DNA of 64,000 bases. Source: Arenicola marina. Lineage: Eukaryota; Annelida; Polychaeta; Arenicolidae. The notes under the pieces were generated by a model. That model had not been told where the DNA came from. It did no database searches and was given only the letters and a program-made list of their open reading frames with translations. How positions within the stretch are numbered: position 1 is the first letter of the stretch; the number at the start of each line of letters is the position of its first letter. Below, piece after piece: positions 23,766-36,000 of the stretch. The translations under genes and the position numbers were made by a program. Location of the stretch: the NCBI GenBank assembly GCA_964019135.1, contig OZ025258.1, positions 9,381,961-9,445,960 of the forward strand, read 5' to 3'.

Positions 23766-24021
23766 GCAGATTGAAGGGTCAGGTTTTTTCCCTTCCGTCG
23801 CCAAAGATAACCATTGTTATTATATGCACGCTAAGCTTTCCCCGCTGTGTTCAATATCACAAGTTTTCACACAGTGGAGCTATATTAGTGTTTAAAATGA
23901 AGGTAGGCCTACATAGCGATATATTGACCGGTATTATGTGGTACAAGGGTACTTGTGTTTATCGTCAGAGGTCTGAATGATGTATCGGACCATTTCTTGT
24001 AAACGGAACGAAGCGGTCACC

Positions 24022-24238
24022 GCAAATCCTGACCGGGTCAGAATCGAGACTGGGTCAGGATTGAGACTTGGTCAGAATCGTGACTCAATCAGAATCGTGA
24101 CTCAGTCAGAATCGTGACTCAGTCAGAATCGTGACTCAGAATAAAGACAGGATCAGAATCGAGACAGGATCAGCATCGAGACAGAATCAGAATCGAGACA
24201 AGATCAGAATGGAGACAGGATCAGAATCGAGACACAGT
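24022..24238. repeat. 15-17-bp tandem repeat downstream of PHKG
   Basis: Degenerate units GACTCAGTCAGAATCGT / GACAGGATCAGAATCGA, about 13 copies, in the PHKG-SELENOO intergenic region. Confidence 0.85.
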
Positions 24239-24239
24239 A

Positions 24240-26777
24240 CAGGGTTTGCAATTTATTCGTTTACGCGTGCTCTATTTGATGTTCAGAAACTGCAGAAATT
24301 GTTGTTGCATTTTTGTATTTGTTACATATTTTGTCAACGCAGTTATACTGTCAGATGACGTTTGGCCTCGGGTGAACGCCCATGTCCTGTACAGGGTAAC
24401 ATTTCTTGTAACAGGGTGGCGGAAAGCCGAGGACCTTTCCAATGCGATGTCACTTCAATGTCCATATCGTTATTAAGTCGTTGATATCATGATACTGAAG
24501 GGTAAACTTAGTGGTAGCCTTTTAAAATGGCGCGCGAATATAGGCTTGCGGAACTCGTCTCCGGTCAGTTCCCACCATGTCGTGGGACCACACGCAATAT
24601 ACTTACATGAAGAACATCAAATGTCACTTTACATATTCAAGAAAGAATTTCTTTTTTTTTCCATTTTACTAAAAACCTATTATTCTTTTATTGATGCTGC
24701 ACAAAAAATACATTTTGTTAATACTATGCACACAAAAAAGTCCCTTCTATAAATATATGTCCGCTATTAGTGTGCGTAATAAATATTTGTGTTTGTTATA
24801 CCCACTTGAAATATCGCGGCATATCACTTTTCTTCGTCAAGGCTGTTCCTCGTCTAGTCATGTGCCTATAATACCTTTTTATTTTACACTGATATAATTG
24901 AATCTATCTAGTAAATGTCCTAAGCACTGCTGTTACAGTCATAGTATTCTATGACAAAAAGAGCCGTGCTTTATGAAGTTTTATTGCAGCGGCACCCGTC
25001 CATTACATGATCACCGGCCTTCCCCATTGCCTGGTCTACCAAACCGAAAAGAATCCCTTTAATTCTTCGATTACGTGTTATTATTATTAAGTATAACATT
25101 CTATCTATTTTGTACCACACCACACGTACGTGTGACTGCACACAACCCCCAGATAAAGTAGTCAGCGTTAACCATATGGGCAACAGTTTGATGATGATAA
25201 TGAACTAACATGAAAGCAGTAGAATACATTTGGAAAAGAATAATCATTTTATATTCTATAAGGTAACATACCCCCCCCCCCCTTCATTTCTTTGTTTATT
25301 ACTTTCAAGAAGGGGTCTTGCGTTTTAGGTTGGAATACATACCCCGTTAGTACTCCATGCACCCACCATCCCAATCATGCGGCCTTGATCATAAATGAAT
25401 TGGAAGTTATTGGGCGAGGAAACCTGTTATAATATATCCGTAAATGTGCAGAATATATCGCATTCCCGTCAATCAAATCATTGTTACACCTACATCAATC
25501 TATCATTGTACCTTTCTTGTTTAATTGTATTTTGATACCGATTGCTTCTCTTGGGTTGATTGTGAAGTTGGCATGTCGCCCAACTGGTTCACTCGTAGTA
25601 TGGCGTATATTGAAGAGTTTAAGTTTAGTATTTCAACAAAATGTAAACATATTGGACCAGCGGGGCCTCACACATTTTGGGGAAAGGGTTTCACGAGTAG
25701 ACAGCGGAGTTTCAGCAGCAGGCGCATTCAAACGCCAACAATCGCAAGAACATCCCATCTGGCCATCTCCACGGTCGTCACTTTTCGAAGGAAAATCGTT
25801 GTTGTCAAATATGATTCGGAGATTAATCAAACGATTACTTCAGGCGGCCGGTTCGCTGTTTACATTTTGTTGAAATAATCACCTTAATTAATATCGCTAA
25901 ATATTTTTTGGCGTTTTTCTTGTTTTTCTTGTTCGCTAAAATCGGTTACAACACTTTATTTGTGACTATATCGAGTTGTTTTGCAAATACACTGTGGGTA
26001 CGCACCCTTTGTGTGCCCAACCTGAGTGAGACTACCTTAATGATCGCCTCCCTTGTTCAGGGGGGAGAGCTGACCGATCCTATTAAACGTTGGAAATCTT
26101 TGGGCGTTGTCGTTTTTCTCTTTTTTTCGCTTACATTGAAGCGAATTGAAACAAAATTATTAGCCGTTCATTCTTGGACCTTATGGTGCTGAAGCTTCAT
26201 GTGCACACGGGGTCTCAGTCGCCTTGGCCGCCATCATTCTCACCATATGGTACCGACATGTCATGGGGGAATGTGGCCGCCTTGCAACTTACCCACCACT
26301 GTTTTCACAACCACGACACTTTCCAATAGGTTCCAATACACCACAAAGAAAGACAGAGACACCATAAATCGACCGAACGGTGTCTATTAACTTAATGCGT
26401 TTCACTCCTTTTATGACACTTAACAATAGTTCTCCAAATGAATGTGTATCGTCACGGGAACAATATTGACGCAAAGACCAAAAAATATATTGTTCATTTG
26501 ACCATTACTAAAAATTTTAAAGCAAAGACCAAAAACATGTTACAACTGTAGTTATCATTGATTCCGCAAATGACCCATGAGGTAATTAGGTTGCCGAGCA
26601 ATGCCCGAGGTGTGTTCAGGATCAAAATGTAATGTTGAGTGTCTGACCATCCGTGTATTAAGTTATTCATCAGATATATTCCACATATTTTCCACTGATA
26701 ACTGACACTGCTTGACTTGGACAGAAGTAGAGGTAGAAGTACTACGCGGCATCACGAGAAAGTACGGAGCGTAAACA
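24240..26777. other. Intergenic, no gene recognised
   Basis: Lies between the 3' ends of PHKG and SELENOO (tail to tail). Two overlapping plus-strand ORFs of 130 and 117 codons near 25.5-25.9 kb have no recognisable domain, are AT-rich and lack splice or codon support. A poly-C run lies near 25271. Confidence 0.5.
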
Positions 26778-27859
26778 TCATGAAGAACAACTGACTTTGA
26801 CAGTTTTCGCCCAGCCAGGGGCGGGGTCAGCGTAACCAAGCAACTCCGCCTCTTCTTGTTCCTCAAAGGGATATTTTAGTATCTGGAGCGTAGTTCTTAA
26901 TTTAGAGAATTCGTCTTGTTCAACCTCCTCGATGATTTCCTGAGCAATCCAATTCCTGAGTATATAACGGGGGTTCACGCTGTGCATCATTTCCCTTCTG
27001 CCTTGCTCATGAAGGTCTGACTGCAGAAGGCGCTCATGGTATAAGGCACACCAAGAATTAAATTTCGCGTGAGTTGATAACGTCACCAATGCCCAGAGTT
27101 CGGTATCCACTTTCCCCGCTGCAATTTTACCCAACTTCCAATCGCCTAATTGTCGGAAAACCATTGTGAAGTCCGCCCGTTGGTCAGCCATAATCTTCAG
27201 TAAGGACGCCACCAAGTATTCATCTCGCCGGTCCGAGTTTCTCAGCCCCATCTTCTTCCTATAAATGTCCATGAATGCCGTCTTATAATGCTCCACATAG
27301 CCCTTCAGAATGTACCCCACCTGTCCTTGTTGGGCGCCGTTCAGCAGCGGCATCAACGCCTGGGCTAACTTCTCCACATTGTAGTACCCGACATCTGGTT
27401 GGTTTTCGAAGCTGTACCTTCCCTCGTCATCGGACGTATTCGGCACCATCTCTGGGTTGTATTCATCCATAAACGCGAAGGGTCCGTAATCAATCGTGAT
27501 GGACAGAATGCTGAAGTTATCGGTGTTGCACACGCCGTGAGCGAACCCCAACCCCTGCCACTTCGCGATCAGCCGGGCCGTATGCTCCACCACATCGCTG
27601 AGGAACGCCAGATATTTACCCGGATCAAAGGAATCGATGTGACCGAAATGGTTATCAATCACGAAATCAGCCAGCTGTTTCAAGAGGTCAATTTCGTGGT
27701 TTTGAGCCAGGATTTCAAAAGATCCGAACCGGAACCACGACTGCGCCAGGCGGAGAACCACGGCAGTTCGCTCCCCTCTCGGCCGACCGTCGTAAAACTG
27801 GTCCCTCCGCACCACGTCGTCGCTGATCACAAGGGTGGCTGCCCGGCTGGTCGGAACAC
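26778..27859 (-). CDS. SELENOO: SELENOO exon 2 (terminal)
   Basis: Acceptor TTGCCAG. It begins GT GTT CCG, restoring [10 protein letters not shown] across the junction. It carries the catalytic NTDN...DYGPF region and ends Ser-Cys-Ser-Ser-TGA. Confidence 0.95.
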
Positions 27860-29051
27860 CTGGCAATACAGGAGTGAACCAGATATATATGAAATGGAGC
27901 TCATGGCCAGTGAAAAAGACATATATAGAATGAAGCTCAGAGCTAGTGGTGTACAGTCAATCGCGACTTCACAACCTAAAAAAAAAAGATAACATCATGG
28001 ACAAATGCGACCGATTAAGACATCTATAGGCATGTACACAAGAAGAAATTATTATTGAATCTTTTACTTGTAAATGTTTCCGCTAAATTGTAATCGTACA
28101 TTAATTTACCAGTTTATGCAACAGATTGTAAAGTTATTTCCAGCCTGTTGCAAAAGTTGGCCCTCTTCCTCTCCGTAACTAGGTTTAGGGCTACCCCTGG
28201 TCAAAATTTGACCCCTCCATACACAAATGCAAACAAATTAAAAGAACGTACTCCACTATAATGTTAAGGAATTGCTGTCCCGACAAAATGAGGATGTAAA
28301 TCTCGTCCGTACCTAGGTGATACATAGCCTCACTGCATAGAAACTCCCTGACAGACGATCGTATGACAGCGCGACCGTCACCGTCTCTGGAATACGGAGT
28401 CATCCCCGACCCCTTTAACTGCAGCTCCCATCTCTCGCCGCGGTCGTTCACATATTCTCCCAGCATATGAGCTCTCCCATCACCCAGCTGACCAGCCCAG
28501 ACACCGAACTGATGTCCACCGTATCTGTGTGCCAGCGGCAGCACGCCGTCGAAGATCTGACCACCACTGACAATGTTCAGAAACTCGTGGGTTTCTGCGA
28601 CTCTCTCGTGTAAGTCCAGAACCTCGTTTAGCGCGCCTTTGGAAACCCCTGCCAGCTGTACATGTGTCTTCAGTGGCGCGGGGTTGACTTCAGAGAACAG
28701 CGCACCTTGGACGTTGCGGCGAACAAAGTTTCTAGTTTCAGGATCCAACGGTAATGTACTTGACAAAAGCTGCACATCAGCCAGTTTCCAAGTGAGGAGG
28801 GATTCTCTCAAATGGTGGCCAACCGTTGGTGGAGAATCCGTGGCCTTCCGTATAGAGATCGGTGGATCGCACAGGGTGCACTGATCTGCCGCTTTGTTAC
28901 CACCAAAGACATCTTTGTACGTGAAGATATAGCATTCCAGAGTATCTGCGATTCCTACTCCATGAGTGTAAACGGTGAGAAAACATGTCAAGACACACAA
29001 ACAGGAACCACGAGCCACAATCCCGTGCCCGGTGGTCAGAAACCGCCACAT
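26778..29051 (-). CDS. SELENOO: SelO-family protein adenylyltransferase (Cys form), gene model
   Basis: SelO is a protein-kinase-fold enzyme that transfers AMP from ATP to Ser/Thr/Tyr of proteins; in animals it is mitochondrial. Model: complement(join(26778..27859, 28313..29051)), 606 residues, one 453-bp GT-AG intron. Landmarks: a hydrophobic N-terminus (14-30), a plausible presequence; [20 protein letters not shown] at 176-195; [12 protein letters not shown] at 211-222; [13 protein letters not shown] at 231-243; NTDNFSI at 358-364; and the metal-binding DYGPF at 370-374. The C-terminus is VSCSS. The position that is selenocysteine in vertebrates (U-S-S) is TGT Cys604 here, as in bacterial SelO, so no stop recoding is needed. 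It is divergently paired with BOLA2. Confidence 0.95.
27862..27950. repeat. Two-copy direct repeat in SELENOO intron
   Basis: Two tandem copies of about 35 bp share the pattern GA-ATATATGAA/AGAATGAAGCTCA; the second copy is diverged. Confidence 0.5.
28313..29051 (-). CDS. SELENOO: SELENOO exon 1
   Basis: Encodes residues 1-246 plus one base. The start ATG has A at -3. The donor reads CTAG|GTACGG; past it the frame runs into about 40 intron codons with no family similarity. Confidence 0.93.
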
Positions 29052-29112
29052 CTTGGCATTTGTTTACTGGATGCCGAGAGGGAACCCCTTCGCGGGGGTT
29101 TCCTATTCATGA

Positions 29113-29120
29113 TGACGTCA
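29113..29120. promoter_or_regulatory. CRE in bidirectional SELENOO/BOLA2 promoter
   Basis: A perfect TGACGTCA lies in the 168 bp between the two divergent start codons, 62 bp from the SELENOO ATG and 100 bp from the BOLA2 ATG. It is a strong candidate for shared CREB/ATF control. Confidence 0.6.
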
Positions 29121-29219
29121 TCCTTGTGGAGATTGTCAACATTCATCAGCCGCTGGTCCCGTTTGTAACTCACGCTTTATTTAGATTATTCTAGACGTTG
29201 GCATTATAGCTGTACAACA

Positions 29220-29282
29220 ATGCCATACACACCAGAATACATAGAGGATAAGCTGAAAAAGGAGTTGGAAGCCACACATGTG
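29220..29282 (+). CDS. BOLA2: BOLA2 exon 1
   Basis: 21 codons from ATG; donor GTG|GTAAGT, phase 0. Confidence 0.95.
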
Positions 29283-31491
29283 GTAAGTTTGCGTTATTGC
29301 AGATCTACACCACGAAAGCAGGTGCCGTACCCGTATTATCGCCCACACATTATTAGTTTATGAATTACGTTGCCTTTTGCTTTGGTCGGAGCAATATGTG
29401 ACAGGTTACTGGCGGACCCACGAGTCTGTCAGTCTGTGCAAGTGCTCCTCACCTCATTTCTTTATCCATCGATTTAGGGCTCTGTGATGTATTCTAGTTC
29501 CATAGATGTAACGTAGTCCGCTCAGATATGGGTCCTTACCAGGCCTGTCTCTAACTTATTACGGGGTGCCGTTAGAGCCAGGCAGCATTTGCTGTCTTTG
29601 CGGTGTTGCAGCGCATAATGGCGCGGCTGGCGCTGATCGAATAAATGTGCCCAGAAAAAGGCCTGACATTGCAAGTTAGGACAATAAATCAAAGTATTTT
29701 CCTTCCGCCAGGTCAGTAAATTGCATAAGGATTCTGGAAAGATCCATATTTTGTCGGCTAGTTAAAAACTGTACGCCCTATGCGCGAAAATATGCGCTGC
29801 AACATCGCAAAGACAGCAAATGCTGCCTGGCTCTAACGGCACCCCGTGATGCGTTGGAGACAGGCCTGGGAATATGGGTCCTTGCTTGCAGGACTAGGAT
29901 GTATTCATGTTAAAGGGTAAAATCCCATTATAGCCCAAAAAGTCTTTACAACAAACCCTTGTATTTTTTAAATGCCACAGATTTGTCTCACGTAATATGA
30001 AGTCATAATTTGTTTGGCCATGTTGATCATCATACATGACACATGTTGTTTTTGTTGCATATGCACATAAGAAGTTAATTAAATTATTGTTTAAATATAA
30101 ATGTTAATTGGTCATAATATGGAAAATTTCAGATTTGTTTTCTGATAATTTCCTCTATAAGACTATATATAAGTTAGTTGATGATATTCTTGTTAATATC
30201 TTTGCATGTGTGCAAATTTATCATATTGAATACACGTAGGATCTTTGTTATATATCTTCAGGAAGTCAAAGATGACTCAGATGGCTGTGGGGCAAAGTTT
30301 AGTTGTGTTGTTGTATCCAGTAAATTTGCAGGGAAGCCACTTCTACAAAGACATAGGTAGGTACCGTAATAAACCAGGATGGTAGGACTTTATCAGAACA
30401 CCATCACTCATTATCGATACCTTTATAAAGCTATGTTAACATGGTTAAGGGCTCTAAGCCTCATTACCATGGTTCAGCTAAGTCTTTGTTCAGTATCTCC
30501 TATATATTATTTTTTTAGTTTCAATTGTAATTATCCATTACTTTCTTTGTCAATGTACATCTGCATGGCATACATACTAGTTAAAGAACAAGCTGGGGTG
30601 GTTTATTTGGGGAATGCACGACAGCGACAGCGAATTCTTGTTATGACAAGGCATGACATGTGCTCACGTTTGGACACAGGAATTGACTATTGTGTCAATT
30701 GCACTGCCCGACCAATACATGAGACATATTGTGGAAACAACGGTTCGTCATTGTGAAGCCCCAGGGGGGAGGGTAGGGGTGGGAAGGCGTGGATGAAGTG
30801 GACATTTTGGAAGTCATTGCTTCTTAGTTTCGTGAAAACATCGCCCCTTGAAAAGCGATATGACGGACATAATGAGAAATGTATGCAATCGATAACCATG
30901 TAATTTCCATATATTTTGAGATTTCTGATCTGACCCCCTTTGGTGCTTAACATGCATTCCATTGTTTGTCTTGAAATTGGCAAGTTCTGTCAACACCAGC
31001 CAATTCGGCTCCGCTCAGCTCAGCTCCACTGATTATACCGTGACACTTGACGAGTCAATATTAACAACTGTTCTTTATCTAGATAATGCATAGTTTTTCC
31101 GTTCATTATTAAAATAAAGCACTGTTTGACCGTTGTTTATTTGAATAACGAACACTTACCTTAATACAACACGGCAAGGTCTGTGTTTCCATCCATTCTT
31201 CAAGATAATGAACACTTAAGACAAAGGGCGTGACGTCACACAATTTTTTAATATCTATGAAAATTTTATTTCTAATATTATTTCTTGTATTATGAAAACT
31301 GTTATTTGTATATGTTATACAAGAGATTGTGATCCTACAGTACAGACATAAATATCTATATACTACTCTCTCAAACCTTTCGCAGATTGGTTAATGGAGC
31401 CCTTGAAGAAGAATTAAAGACCATACATGCGTTCTCACAAAAGACAATGACTCCAGAAGAATGGGAAAAGAAACAGCAGCAGTCGTCCTGA
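29220..31491 (+). CDS. BOLA2: BolA-like protein 2, gene model
   Basis: BOLA2 partners with monothiol glutaredoxin (GLRX3) to carry [2Fe-2S] clusters in the cytosolic Fe-S pathway. Model: join(29220..29282, 30262..30356, 31386..31491), 87 residues against 86 in human. The sequence reads MPYTPEYIEDKLKKELEATH, then VEVKDD, Cys30, SSKFAGKPLLQRHRLVNGAL and IHAFSQKTMTPEEW. The Cys (human C31) and the His of IHAF (human H68) that ligate the cluster are kept, as is the GKPLLQRHRLVN signature. All junctions are GT-AG with compatible phases (0, 2). It is head to head with SELENOO and tail to tail with RNF20. Confidence 0.97.
29540..29868. mobile_element. MITE with about 85-bp terminal inverted repeats in BOLA2 intron 1
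   Basis: The left end CAGGCCTGTCTC leads into GGGGTGCCGTTAGAGCCAGG and CAGCATTTGCTGTCTTTGCG; the right end is the inverse complement, ending GAGACAGGCCTG. Flanking direct copies of ATATGGGTCCTT lie at 29526-29537 and 29872-29883 and may be the target duplication, although they are 2-3 bp from the repeat ends. CAGG-type ends suggest a hAT-like origin, but that is inference. Confidence 0.75.
30262..30356 (+). CDS. BOLA2: BOLA2 exon 2
   Basis: Acceptor TTCAG. Encodes the cluster-binding Cys and the SSKFAGKPLLQRHR core. Donor AG|GTAGGT, phase 2. Confidence 0.95.
31386..31491 (+). CDS. BOLA2: BOLA2 exon 3 (terminal)
   Basis: Encodes LVNGALEEELKTIHAFSQKT then MTPEEWEKKQQQSS and TGA. The His cluster ligand is in IHAF. 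Confidence 0.95.
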
Positions 31492-31766
31492 GAGCAGCAA
31501 GGCTTTGGTTTATGTGCCAGTCCCCCAGTGGGTGGGGGGGGGGGTCCCTTACGGAACAACGTTGGATCTGTGCGTGAAGCAGGTCACAAGTAGCGATATC
31601 CTATACACGCATGCGAACATGTGATAGAAGTTTGTTCTGCTGGAAATTGGAGTATATAAAACATATTTGTGTACCGGTATATACCTATATATATTCAGCG
31701 TGTGGAATAATCAAGGTCTTAAGCAGTTGACTGAAATATGTTCGGATTTCAATATCTGGATTATAA

Positions 31767-31772
31767 AATAAA
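31767..31772 (+). terminator. Candidate poly(A) signal AATAAA for BOLA2
   Basis: AATAAA lies 276 bp after the BOLA2 stop codon, in AT-rich 3' sequence. A second one lies near 31995. Confidence 0.5.
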
Positions 31773-32840
31773 ACAATTTGTATTTCTCGAAAGTCAATTA
31801 CACACCAAATGTGCAGATTACTGGTATATCAGAGCGTTGTGTTATGATAGATTGGTGATGCAAAGAGAATGAACTTGAAAAAACGGGATTCAATGCTCGA
31901 TGAAAAATCTAGGGAGGGCGTAAGAGCCATTCCATATAATAACATATCTGTCTGATGTTGTCGGTATGAAAAAACAAATTCGCTCAATGAGAAAATAAAA
32001 TAATAACTTTCAAGAGTCTTGATAGTTCAGCCGGAGTTCGAACGCGAACGGCTTCAGTTTTATATGTCGTGTTGTGTAGCATATGCGACATTGCCATCGT
32101 GAAAAAGTACAATGTATTGATATTCGGTAAGCCTCATACAAAACAAAACACTACAACACAGATTCTTAAAAATAGTGTTTATGTACAAAAGACAGTTACG
32201 TACAATGTAGCGATCTTTGCACAGTTATTGGAACGTTCGCAGACTTCATAGAGGAAAAACAAATTACAAAGTAATTTTGATAATGGCAGTGATAACGAAA
32301 GTAAGAATTGTTTAATTATATCTAGTGTCCACAACCGGCCACACGCTACATACAGACCATCTACACGATAGCAACACCAGTCGCATGGATACAAGCCAGA
32401 GGGGCATAGAGGAGAGGCAGTCTCAACGCTGAGCGGTAATCATCACCCTCCCAGTGAAGCCTATACCCTATAATGAGGCCCATGGCGGCATCGCGCAGAC
32501 TGGCAGGCTGGCACATCACACAATCTCCACGTATAGTACACCGATCAGCCACCAGGATAGACCAGTGAGCCACACAGACATACCGCGGACTGACCACTAT
32601 ATCAACACTCGCTTCACTATAGACACTCACTCGAAGCGCCAGGCAAACACACTAACATGGGTGGAGTAGCCCAGTACAACCTTCATCGCCCCATATGACC
32701 ACGACTTCCATATGTTATAAACCCACAGTCAACCTTCAAGTTCGACCTTTACTCAGCAGGCAATATCATAGAGAAGCCATTCTAAAAGCGCGGCGTTCGC
32801 GACACAAGCAGACGACAAACAGGTCCTAAGGCGGCCGGCA
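31773..32840. other. BOLA2-RNF20 intergenic / 3' UTR space
   Basis: Convergent 3' ends. No exon or element was recognised. The region probably contains the RNF20 3' UTR on the minus strand; an AGTAAA variant hexamer lies near 32750. Confidence 0.45.
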
Positions 32841-33020
32841 TTATACGTCCAAGTAGATCCTGTGGTAGTCGTTGGCCCCGAAGGCGGCGTTGCACTTGGG
32901 ACACTTGCGCTGTCTGGTCTCGTAGCGAGTCTTCAGGCAGTCCAGACAGAAGACGTGGAAACACTTGGTCAGCACGGCGTCCTTCTTCTTCACCTTGCAC
33001 GAGGGACACGTCAGCTGCTC
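32841..33020 (-). CDS. RNF20: RNF20 exon 20, RING finger
   Basis: Encodes [31 protein letters not shown] and [20 protein letters not shown] then V and TAA. All eight C3HC4 zinc ligands are present. Confidence 0.98.
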   Translation of the reverse strand, partial: EQLTCPSCKVKKKDAVLTKCFHVFCLDCLKTRYETRQRKCPKCNAAFGANDYHRIYLDV

Positions 33021-36000
33021 CTGTAACCATAGCGACAACCACGTCACAATGGAACTACATACCGATCTCCCGGCAGAGGGCGTTTCGCTTACGCGGTCCC
33101 TCTGCCCCGCGTCAAATTTAACCATCATAATTATCCTTCATACGCGAAAATTGAAATGAATCTAATCAAAGATATAGTCGCACTTTGGCATCAAATATAC
33201 CACTGCTTAGCCTTTACTTTGCTACTAGTATCGTACCGGACGAATTCATTCCATCTTGGATCAAATTATAAGCCATGAACTACGGGTCTTAGTCGGCTAA
33301 AATTACCATGTAAATGATGGGCGATTTTAGCCGACTAAGCCCCGTAGCCGGCTTAACTATGTACGTGAAATAGACCAGAGCTGTTAACGATGCCAGGTTA
33401 CGAACCTTGTACTCTCTGATCTCCTCGAGCAGCACCTCGTCCGCCGAGCTCGCCATCTCGATCTTCTTGGCGCGCTCCACCTTCCGCCGTAGACTGGCCA
33501 CCTCCTCCTGGAGGCGACGAAGGGGGGGGGGGGGGCGGGGGGGAGCAGACAAGGGTTAAATGCACGCTACCAGTGAAGCCATGTATAGAGAAGAAGACCC
33601 TCAGTCTTACGCTCGAGCTGTCTCATCAACCAATGTGGTAAGGATAATTCACAGCATTGTAATTAAAGACCACTGCCACTTGGCTAAAGACGTAAAGTTG
33701 CAGGTCGAGCTCTTTCCCGCCAAAACTAAAGAGGTCAAAATACCAATAGGAATCAGTGCTTGAATCGTTCAAGGTTTCCTTTGTCTACACTCCACCCTTG
33801 CCAGACTACCAAATAATGTCTCTTAGCCTTGCCCGCGATATCAATTTACCATAAGTTTTCATTTTAGTGGTAAACGTCATCAGTTTGTGTGCTTCGCGAT
33901 GCTTTGGTATCAGTAGCAGTGCCGCGACAGAGTTCTGTGGTGTCCCGGGATAGACACCAACCAACCCAATGTATAGGGCGCGGTGCCTGGGCGAGGTACC
34001 GACCTGTATCCGCTTGTACTTGAAGCTCTGCTGCTGGAGGGCGATGGTCTTGTCACCCACGGCCACCTGCGACTCCTTCAGCTGGGCGTGGTACTTGTCA
34101 AGGTGCAGCTTCAGGTCGGCCGCGGTCTGCGCACTCTCGATGGCCTTCCGCTTGTGCACCTCCAGCGACTGCTGCCGCAACCTGGTCAGCAAACATACAT
34201 CCCACTTTAATTACACATCAATTATATATGAATATCTATACTAATAAAATGAAGCTGTCTGTCCCACTATGCCGCGGCATGCAAGAGCGCATTGGCATCA
34301 GCAGCCGCCTTGAACCTATATATTCAACCGTCGCTCTTAGATGTGTCAAAGCTATCGCATGTGTCAACACAACCACAGTGTGATTATCACCTGATCCCGC
34401 GCATAATATCGCTTTCGGGTGCGGCGGGCTACCTGGCTTGGTGCGAACAGTAATATTTTTCCCAACGCATTATTGCCCGAACCGTCATCAAAGCAAACAA
34501 ATCCCGTACTGTCTCGCGCCCACAACTTCCCATCAGTAGCAAGAGAACGAACTCTGCCCGGGGAACTCTGCCCTGGGAACCATGCCTATAGCCACTGATA
34601 ACACGCTGCTCTTAACATCAGTCACAGCAGTATCCAATTTTACAGGATAGTTAAGCGGACTACACGTCAATTCTATAGATCCAACCAGGACGTCAGGCAG
34701 ATTTTATCCATTGTAGTAGTACTACGTTAAATGACGAACGGACGGAAAACAGACCCTTTTTTGTACTCAATCAACCCTTTTTTTTTTTTACTGAATCAAT
34801 CTATGAGCTTGGGCCTTAGTTTTACTGGACTGATATTCGTTTATTAGCGTGCTTTAGCCGCCATTTGAGTATTCTGTACTGGATGCACAATAATTGCACA
34901 AAAAGTGTTTAAATATCTTTAACATTTATGTCCCGTTATTCAGTAGCTCCCGGTCTCAATTTATGTGAATATAATTATCTATATTATTTCTGCCCAATGT
35001 CTACCTTCTGCCTGCTACTATTTAACGTATAAAACAAAATACTGTCATACTGTTATTTCTTTCGCTTATTACTACGAACGCTACGAGCGGCTAGTATATG
35101 TATATTAATCGTACAACATCATGTACAATTAATTTACAATTAATTTGACAATTTATTGTACAAACATAATGTAAAAATTGTACAATTACTTTGACAAGTA
35201 ATTGTACTTCCTCAGGTACACATTGTACAAATTTTAACATCATGTACAAACACATCGCAATAAAGACATAAAATATATCGATAATAATTAACGTTCAAAC
35301 TCTGAAAACGCACTAACAAAGAGGTATATTTAAGAATTCGGTAGTTTTTTCCTGTACAGCCCGCCACCCCGTCCGACCAGGCAGCACCGCACCGCCCGAG
35401 CGCCCAACCCTTCCGCCATCCAGACCGCACTAATCACCCACCCCATCACTGACCCGCCCCTGTCACTGCACCCCCCCCCCTCACTAACCCCCCCCCCCCC
35501 TATTGACCCCGCCCCCACCTACCCCAGTTCCTTCTCGACGGTCTCCAGGTTGTTCTGCAGGATGCGTTCCTTCTCCTCCAGCTTACGGACGACCACGTTC
35601 TGTGCCTCCACCTGGTGGTGGACCGTGCCAACCTGCTCTGCCAGAATCTCCTTCTCCTCGCGCAGCAACTTGTGGATCTGGTTGGACTTAATCCTCTGTA
35701 ATAACAACACCATCGACGGTACACTCTCAGACATATACATGTACATATGTATCTCTTTATATACATGTACATATGTATCTCTTTATATACATGTACATAA
35801 GTATCTCTTTATATACATGTACACATGTATCTCTTTATATACATGTACATAAGTATCTCTTTATATACATGTACACATGTATCTCTTTATATACATGTAC
35901 ATATGTATCTCTTTATATACATGTACATATGTATCTCTTTATATACATGTACATAAGTATCTCTTTATATACATGTACACATGTATCTCTTTATATACAT

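Noticed and set aside
25481..25878. Two overlapping ORFs of 130 and 117 codons
   Set aside because: No recognisable domain, AT-rich, overlapping in different frames, no splice or promoter support.
26778..26780. TGA of SELENOO as a possible selenocysteine codon
   Set aside because: The TGA follows C-S-S and is the true end; the Sec position itself is TGT. No recoding is needed.
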